A stretch of 64,000 bases of DNA. Origin: Schizophyllum amplum (Eukaryota > Basidiomycota > Agaricomycetes > Agaricales > Schizophyllaceae). Both the position numbers and the translations under genes were made by a program. The stretch spans positions 1 to 64,000 of the forward strand of contig VDMD01000106.1 of the NCBI GenBank assembly GCA_007026445.1, given 5' to 3'. Of the stretch, positions 57,384 to 64,000 are shown piece after piece (the first letter of the stretch is position 1; every line of letters begins with the position of its first letter). The notes beneath the pieces were generated by a model, which made no database searches, had not been told where the DNA came from, and worked only from the letters and a program-made list of their open reading frames with translations.

Positions 57384-58570
57384 CATGGTGGGGGTCGTAA
57401 GCCAGGTATTCGATTCACAGAGATGGGCAGTGGGTCAGCGACAGGCACAGGACACGGGGTCTCGAGAGGAGTAGCGAATCCAGCAATCATTAATAGAAGG
57501 CAGAGCGACTGACAGTAAGATGAAAGCGATAAATCGGAGGGAAACTATGACACAAACTAGTCGGCAAGGTTAAAGTGTAGAGAAGACCTGGACGCAAGCT
57601 GACATTATTCAAAGTCATCGTTAGTCGATCGCGAGAAGGTCGGAAAGGAGGGTCATGGGAGATATGAGAGTGGGACCTGGGTGAGACGGTGGTTGCGCCA
57701 AGTGCGTCGATGGACGTAAGGCGAGTGATTGGGGCCGAGACCGCGCGAGAAGGCAAAAGTCAACTACATAAGAGGCCCCTTTTTAGGTACACGCCTTCTG
57801 AGGCGTACGTCCTGCACCTGTCCTGCACGTCGCTGCGGACCCTATGACGTCGACGACGCACCCTCCCAGAGCAGCATCCTATATGGTTATATAGCTCGTT
57901 AATAAGAGATGGCGTCAGGAAAGACTGTACGCCAATACAATGGCCACCACGAAGGTGGGCGCGACTTTACGTCGCGGAGGACGTACAGCCTGACGCTGGC
58001 CTCTAGCGGCTGTCTGTCGTGCATTAACATGATGGGGGGAGCGAAACAAGGTCATTTCCGTCAATACGTCCGAGTACCCAAAGTTGTTTCTCGCAAGGTC
58101 GTTGGAGCACCCGGGTCCCGCTGCATGTGTCTCCGTCACTGCCCTGCACCCAGAGAACATATCATGACCGACCCAGGCGAATCACTGAGCTGGCAGTCTC
58201 TATTGCGCCCCGTCGAGCAATCAAACCGTCATCCATTCATCCTTCATACGCCTGCATCTGCGATTGATCTGCGAGGGCGTGGGCGTCGTATGGCGCAACT
58301 GCTGGCCGCGACATGGATAACCTCAACATCCCCTAGGATACACGAAGGACTATCTGGGGTGCGTTTACGCGTCGCATTGTTCAGCTGCGCCGCCAGCCCG
58401 AGCTCGAGCTCGAGCTCGAGCCAACGACCTTGTACTACTACTACTACTACTACCACTACTACTACATGATGTACGACCAGACAACGACTACTATCAGTGG
58501 CAGTGGTGCGGAACAGGGAGTGAGGAGGAACAGGAAAGGCGTGAGAGGGGGGGGGGGAGGGAAGGGCGAG
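57384..58570. other. No supported gene; open frames in repeat-rich DNA
   Basis: A plus-strand frame (57909-58469) and minus-strand frames overlap; the plus frame ends in Ser and Thr runs made by microsatellites. Probably non-coding. Confidence 0.35.
58398..58466. repeat. Two adjacent microsatellites
   Basis: (GAGCTC)n at about 58400-58420 followed by (TAC)n, interrupted once, to 58466. Confidence 0.9.
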
Positions 58571-58574
58571 GCAG

Positions 58575-59470
58575 AGTGAGCGATGGGCGGACACCTGAGG
58601 CACCCCCCTCCCCTTGCCCCACCCTGGCACAGCAGACGCACCTCCCTCCGCTCCTGCCTTCTCGCTTCTGCATTCGTCTACGCGACACCCTCCACCTCAC
58701 GTACCCGTTCGCGATCAACAGCCTTCATCCGCCCTCCCCGCCTCGACGGAGGCGAGCGTCCACCCGTTCGCAGCCTCCAGCTTGTCTTGTCACCTCTGCT
58801 GGTCGCGATCGAAGGTGAAGACAACATGAAACCGAGACGACCACCACTCCAATCGACAGCAGGACACCGAAGACCTGCAAGTCAATGAACGACAACACAT
58901 CGCGCAGTCAACGTGACGCTCACTGGCAAGAGCGACAAGCGTCCAACTCCACAGTCGAAGGTAGGACGGCCTTTTACCGCAAAAGGTAAGACGGCTGTCA
59001 CCTCAACAGCAAAGACGGGAGATCGTCTACCTCACGATCAACCTCTGCGTGGTTGCGCTGCGCTCGTAAGGGCTGTAAAGACATGTCGGTTATGGACATG
59101 GGCAGAGCGCGACAACGCACCTGGCACGCAACATTCGCCTTCCTGGGCGTCATCCTCGCCGCTGACTGACTACACCTTCAAGCCTTCATCTTTGCACCTT
59201 TCAAAAGTACGCAGGGCCGATATTCCTCAGGCAGCTCGCAAGACGCCCTCCTGCCTCGCCGGCGTACGCGACGAGCCTGCAGGCGTACCGCGATCGACAG
59301 CGACACCTCGAACACAAAGACCAGTCAGTAAGCACCCAGATGTTGTGAGGGACGATTACGCACAGGAGCCATGTCCCTGCCGCCTACCGTCCTGCCGTCC
59401 GTCCCCATTGAGACACATGTTGAGCCCCAGCGCGGCCAAAGTGAGCAGCGACGAGACGATAGGGGTCTAG
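58575..59470 (+). pseudogene. Fragment related to the coiled-coil gene family
   Basis: The peptide MSVMDMGRARQR at about 59081 matches VTVMDIGRARQL at 36.44 kb. Around it lie Pro/Ser/Thr-rich frames with a possible GTAGGA donor near 58959. The frame also reads FAFLGVILAAD followed by a stop. No complete gene is present. Confidence 0.35.
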
Positions 59471-59860
59471 GCGTTCACGCTGGCTGTTGGCTTCTTCGTC
59501 GCCGTGAGCAACGTGCATGAGCGCTAGCGTTAACCGCTGATGCTAAGAGAAGGAAGCAGCAGGCGACTCGGGAGAGGGAATAGTCGGGAATAGAGGCCGG
59601 GACACTATCCTGCCCTTTCGGTCACAACGATGGATGGCTCGGATCTCGGGGCATCTCTCCGGCATCTGCCGCGCTACCGCCCCAGCTGCGCGACACTTGC
59701 GTGGCTCGTATTGACCCCCTCGAGCTTGTTTGTAGTGCTTCTGATATTGGTATAATGTACCAATCCCTATGAGAGGCCTTAAATTTAGGTCAGCAGCTGG
59801 CCTCCGACTTCACGGGAGCCGCAAATGGTAGAACATATGTACCATACACAGACTGCCAAC

Positions 59861-59947
59861 GTAAGTTGCTAGTGTAACGGTCAGCGCACGCAGTGTTGCT
59901 TGGTCAGGCATAGGTCGCTGGTTCGATTCCTCGTCTGTTCTTTTTTC
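59861..59947 (+). other. tRNA-like sequence, possible SINE head
   Basis: TAGTGTAACGGTCAGC looks like a tRNA D-arm with A box, GGTTCGATTCC at 59920-59930 is a perfect B box, and a T-run follows at 59941-59946. Anticodon, T and acceptor stems do not pair, so it is not a working tRNA. A pol III-derived relic is the best reading. Confidence 0.4.
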
Positions 59948-60029
59948 TCCACGATCTCCCTGACCTATTGATGTGCACAACTACCATCTACTGGTGTCTG
60001 GCACTCTTGCTTGGATGTATTCCCTCACA

Positions 60030-60895
60030 AACAGCATTGCCTATAGGTGGCAAAATATCCCGAGAGTCGAAGTCCACGACGCGTGTTGCCATGTTTACGT
60101 CATAGGCTGAAACGTCCAACGACCCAAAAAGGCAGCCTGGTGTTCCTCCACCTCCAGGGCCGGAAAGTCTTTGGTACTTACAATCCACCGTCGACGAAAA
60201 CTTCTCAAGGGCGTTCCTTCGACTCTCAGGCACTCCTCATAGCTTCTGCTGAACCTTGGACTGGTGGAAAACTTTTTCTTTGACCCTGTAGCAAGGATGA
60301 GGCTGACCGTCTTCGTCGCTACCCTTCCAGGGGACGCTTCCTTCTCTTCGCATTTTCTGCTCCAGGCCCAGCTTCAGGCTAGACGAAGATCAGTTCAACC
60401 CAGCCAAATAAATGAGGCGAGGAAAATTCGAATTGCGCCCATGAAGCAGAAATTCCTATCAGCCGCTGGAAAATCCCCCACGATATCCTCGCACGCACGG
60501 TCTGTCAAGCGCTCAAGCGCTCAACTTACATAATGGAAGCGATATTGCCATAGCGGACCGGGTGCATGGTAAGCCATACTTAACTCAGGATTTTTGACAA
60601 GTCGTCCTTCCGGAGGCTCGGGATGCCTGTCGTGCCACGAAAGTTCTGTCTCGTCGGTCATCGCCGGCCGTCGTCCTCTCTGCCTCTTCCACGAGTCTGC
60701 AGTGCGTTTGCTCAACTGTGGTGGATTCTGGCTGCTGTGCGCTCCTACGTGCTTGGGCGCCAAGTCGGGACCCATCTCGCTCACTTTGCCAGGCCCGCAA
60801 CTCTTTGCATAGGGCTCTTCTGGTACGACCTTCCTGCATCATATATACCCCCAGGTGATGGCTGGTACCTATTCTGGTACGTGGATTAATATCAT
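60030..60895 (-). repeat. Dispersed repeat, copy C (inverted)
   Basis: The reverse complement matches copies A and B from the CACGTACC segment through TGGAAGAGGCAGAGAGG to ACGGTGGATTGTA. It includes about 60 bp at its start also present in copy A (34.47-34.53 kb) but not clear in B. Confidence 0.75.
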
Positions 60896-60999
60896 GCAAA
60901 AGTGTGAAATATCCTCTGAGCAGGTCCGCAGCCGTATACGTACTGTCCTGCAGTAAACATCTTTCTTCGGCTCATCTTTGAGGTTGCTGTCGATGTACT

Positions 61000-61810
61000 C
61001 CGTCGCGCAGCTTACTCTTGGGTTGCGTAGGGCGGATAGGGCCGTTCCTGTTTAGGGACCTCCCCCGAATAAAAACACCTTTCTTCCTTCCTCCCTTCCT
61101 GTCGTGTCAGGCAAAGCCTCCGACTTTGACGGACGCTATCACGGGGTCATCGCATGCCTTCGTGAGGGAAGGAGGAGGGACCGCGGTTGGGGAAATGATT
61201 TGTGTCTCCCGGATCGCCGTTAACGTTGCTATTGACCGTCTCGTTATACTATACAGGTACACAGGACCCTTTAAAGCGTCCTCGTGACTTCCTGGCGTGC
61301 GTGAAAACATTCTCTACGTGGCTCGATTATTGATATTCACAGGATCAGGTGGCGAGTGTCACTGTCGATCCCTTCCGGCATCGAAATCAACCCCTCGCCG
61401 CCATCGCCCTGGCACACGTATTGGGCACTCTCTCCCAACCATGACCTCCAGCTGGGTGCGACGGGGTATCCTTCTTTACATGCATAACGCTGACCATCGG
61501 TATCGGAGAATGAGAGAGCCGAAAAAAGCGTGCGCTGACGCACATCGCCGCCGCGGAGAACCCACTCACGACACTGAAGCTCATTGACAAGAAGCAGGAG
61601 ATGGAAGTCCGCAACCTTCTCATAGATCTGGTCCACTCGGAGACGTTCGCCATCCGCTGCAAGCTCAGCGTGCCCGGTACAGAACACCCCGCCCCGGCGC
61701 GATCTGGCGCGGCTTCGAATATGCTGCATGCATGGGCTACGAGCGCCTTGTCGCCGTGTCTTCATCGCCTCCTCCTCCTAGATGCGTCTGGCAGGCGAGC
61801 TCAGTAGCCA
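61000..61810 (+). other. Plus-strand gene-like region with a probable frame break
   Basis: An intron (about 61301-61346, GTGCGT to CACAG) leads to WRVSLSIPSGIEINPSPPSP. Further on, HIAAAENPLTTLKLIDKKQE and RNLLIDLVHSETFAIRCKLS (61540-61680) are clearly coding-like but in another frame after a six-A run near 61521. Family not recognised. Confidence 0.4.
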
Positions 61811-62178
61811 AAGTGATGCGCCTGATGCCTATCGCCTAAACGTCAGTAGGCTGGCGACTGCGACCTCATTCCAGGCTACTCGTCCGCAGTTTGCTCTTCC
61901 TATTCAGACAGCGTCGAGAGCATCGGGGATACGTTGATGTGAGGTGTTGGGTTGTTGTATTTCCTGTCTCTTCTTGTTCTGTTTGCTGTTCACATCTCTG
62001 CTTGCTCGTCTATAGATTCAATTGACGTGGGCGATATCGATCAGTTATCAATGTACTTATAACGTACAACCACCTGTGACAGCAGCGTGGGATTTGACAT
62101 CGCTGATTCACGGCAGTCACGCTTCATCTCGCGGTTGTCCTCAGCTGCCATCCTCGGAGCTCCTCATACGCAGACGCG

Positions 62179-64000
62179 ATGGATCGTCCTACTATTCTCC
62201 ATGGAAGGCTCGTCATTCTGCAAGATCGACTCAAGGTGGCGTACATCTCCCTCGAAATCTCACACGAGAACTTCCGCCAGGTCATGGCCGAAATCCAGTC
62301 GATGGTCGCTGGGGAGCACCTCCTGGACGAGGTGTTCACGATAAATCCTCCGGCCCAGGTATCTTGGGTGGACTATCTCCGAGTCCCTGGCGGCCATGCG
62401 CGTGTGCAACTGATCCACCGCGCGTTGGAATGTGCAGATTGGGTCTGTCGACTCGCGCTCAGAAGCAACGACATGGAGCTGGCGCGAACGGTTCGTTCTC
62501 CGTCGTTATTTGCGTCTGCCGTCGAGTGGGCGACCTTCCTTACGCCATTCGCACGAGCTCAGCAGGAGCTCAACGCAATCCCCGCTGATATGGTCCAGTT
62601 CGTCCGCGTCGAACTTCCATACGTCTGCTATTCTACCATCAACGCCTTGTACGGCATGTGCCACAAGACATGTACGGACACGCCTTTCCTCCAGATGTGC
62701 GGGCACCGTTTACCATCTCTGCTTGTCAAGGGATGGTCACAGTGGCAGACCGACCCCTACTTGACGGTGAACGACACGACCGTCGAACCGGATTCGGCCA
62801 GCGCCACGACGGCCGTCTGTTTCCTTCGCTCGTTGCCGCGCCTGCTCCTAAATCCTTCGTGCTATGTACTCCATGAGTCGCTGGTGCAGGAGCTTGCCCT
62901 CGTCTTCCACGGGCGTCCGGAGGATCCGGGCTGGCTGCTTGCAGACCACTTGGCCATCGTTCGGACCCAGCCGGAGCTGCCTTATCACAATTGTGTGATG
63001 CGCGAATTGCTCGCCTTCACCAATAAATGTCTTTACCTTGTGGCGCTGCGAATGAATGACCGATATCTCCCGCGTCTCGTGGAACAGGCGTTGCAGCTGG
63101 CAGAGATGGCTCTCTCACGTCCCAGGTCGGGCAAGCGCAGGGGATGGAGGGTCGTCGCTCGCCTTTGCTCACAAAACGTCGAGAATGCGCGTTTGGCTCT
63201 CCGACAAGGGCTTTTCGCATACATGGTTCGCATGCGCGCAGCATGGCCGTTGGCGGATGACCTCACTTTCATACACGAATGTGTTCGTGACGCCGCACGA
63301 CGGATGCGTGGATGCAGTAGGGCGATGATGGTTATACCATCCGACGTGGAACTGACACAGGAGGAAAAGGACACCGCTAAGGTGATCAAGCGGAGCATTC
63401 GAAGAGAAAAACGCGACTGGGACAATGTCCAAAATTGCGGCGTCGTCCGGGTGAGTGAGGCGTTAAGTGTAGTCGGTTCTCGTCTGACCGCCGTTGCAGT
63501 GCGCAGGATCAGTATTACCGGACCTGAAGTCCTGCGTATGCGGCGAGGTTCTGTACTGCTCGCCAACGTGCCGGCGCATACATTGGTACGACGGTCACAG
63601 GGCCACCTGCTCCAGAGGTGATTCCTCGATGCTTCGCGCAATAAGTATCGCAAGTTTGGCTGACAGCATTTTACGACGCAGGCCTACCAGCTATTCTACC
63701 CGCGCGAGAAGTTGTACGCTTAGTCGCGATAGCGCGTCTGTACCTTCAAGAAACCTACGTGACGCTCTTGCGCAGTGACGCCGCAGCTCCATTGCCTCAC
63801 ATCCAGCTCCACTTGGATGAGGATAGCAGCACACGACCTGCGGTCGTACTGGTGGCGCGGGAATGTGCCGGGTTACGCCCAGACGAAGGCTTGGTGGACG
63901 TTACCTTCCAGTATCATGGAAGGGAACATACTGTTTGCGTCAGGTTGTCGCCGAGAGCGGTTTTGGCGGAACGTTCCTATCGGGTGTTATCTCACACCTG
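62179..64000 (+). CDS. MYND zinc-finger protein, 3' end outside the window
   Basis: CDS join 62179-63450, 63500-63617, 63667 to beyond 64000; introns 63451-63499 and 63618-63666 (49 bp each), phases agree. ATG 62179 opens a long helical region (residues 1-424) with no recognised domain, typical of Agaricomycete MYND proteins. The zinc finger spans the first intron: NCGVVRC then SCVCGEVLYCSPTCRRIHWY and DGHRATC, giving the C-C-C-C-C-C-H-C ligand order of MYND fingers, which bind Pro-rich peptides in partners. After it comes GLPAILPAREVVRLVAIARL and a beta-rich part to the edge of the window. No damage seen. Function beyond protein-protein contact is unknown. Confidence 0.85.

Noticed and set aside
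57909..58469. 186-codon ORF ending in Ser and Thr runs
   Set aside because: The tail is microsatellite translation and the opposite strand is equally open.
59861..59947. Functional tRNA gene
   Set aside because: A and B boxes are present, but acceptor, anticodon and T stems do not pair, so I list it only as a tRNA-like relic.

Overview
The window is nuclear DNA of a filamentous basidiomycete, most likely an Agaricomycete and plausibly a polypore. Genes are broken by many 44-60 bp GT-AG introns, exons are GC-rich, and the families seen are typical of this group: F-box/LRR-like proteins, a MYND zinc-finger protein and hAT transposon remnants. There is no bacterial-type operon structure, no rRNA and no CRISPR array. 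The order Polyporales is an inference from family style only. Products were assigned by reading spliced exons and checking that phases agree across introns; no database search was possible.

Layout. 0-2.1 kb: 3' part of an unrecognised multi-exon gene. 2.6-4.2 kb: low-complexity DNA with a decayed coiled-coil gene. 4.3-6.7 kb: two minus-strand genes, the first F-box/LRR-like. 7-12.6 kb: several minus-strand multi-exon gene-like stretches, only one of them well resolved (12.06-12.6 kb). 12.7-14.5 kb: a second decayed coiled-coil copy. 15.4-16.1 kb: a Brl1/Brr6-type nuclear-envelope protein. 16.9-18.0 kb: an intact 377-residue orphan. 18.4-19.4 kb: a SUN-domain protein. 19.7-21.8 kb: an F-box-like gene. 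22.4-25.8 kb: a large coiled-coil protein ending in a GATA-like zinc finger. 27.8-28.0 kb: a MITE. 28.3-30.0 kb: a coiled-coil membrane protein. 32.4-33.5 kb: a nucleoplasmin-like plus FKBP prolyl isomerase.

34.5-38.9 kb and 47.3-49.5 kb share a dispersed repeat of about 1.2 kb followed in the same orientation by a decayed coiled-coil gene; a third, inverted copy of the repeat lies at 60.0-60.9 kb. Between these: a coiled-coil gene with only phase-0 introns (39.9-40.9 kb), a 418-bp MITE and a large foldback element (41.9-43.2 kb), an intact F-box gene (43.4-44.8 kb) and a small broken gene (46.3-47.1 kb). 50.9 kb carries a 117-bp MITE. 53.9-56.6 kb is a truncated hAT transposase with one frame break. 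57.0-57.3 kb is a 52-residue Hva1-TUDOR-like gene. 62.2 kb to the end is a MYND protein running off the right edge.

Functional themes. Two genes within 4 kb belong to nuclear-envelope families (Brl1/Brr6 and SUN), and a third coiled-coil membrane protein lies 10 kb away. Three genes look like F-box/LRR proteins. Repeats and MITEs fill much of the rest. Several otherwise good genes carry single-base frame breaks, mostly at homopolymers, which could be assembly indels or true decay.
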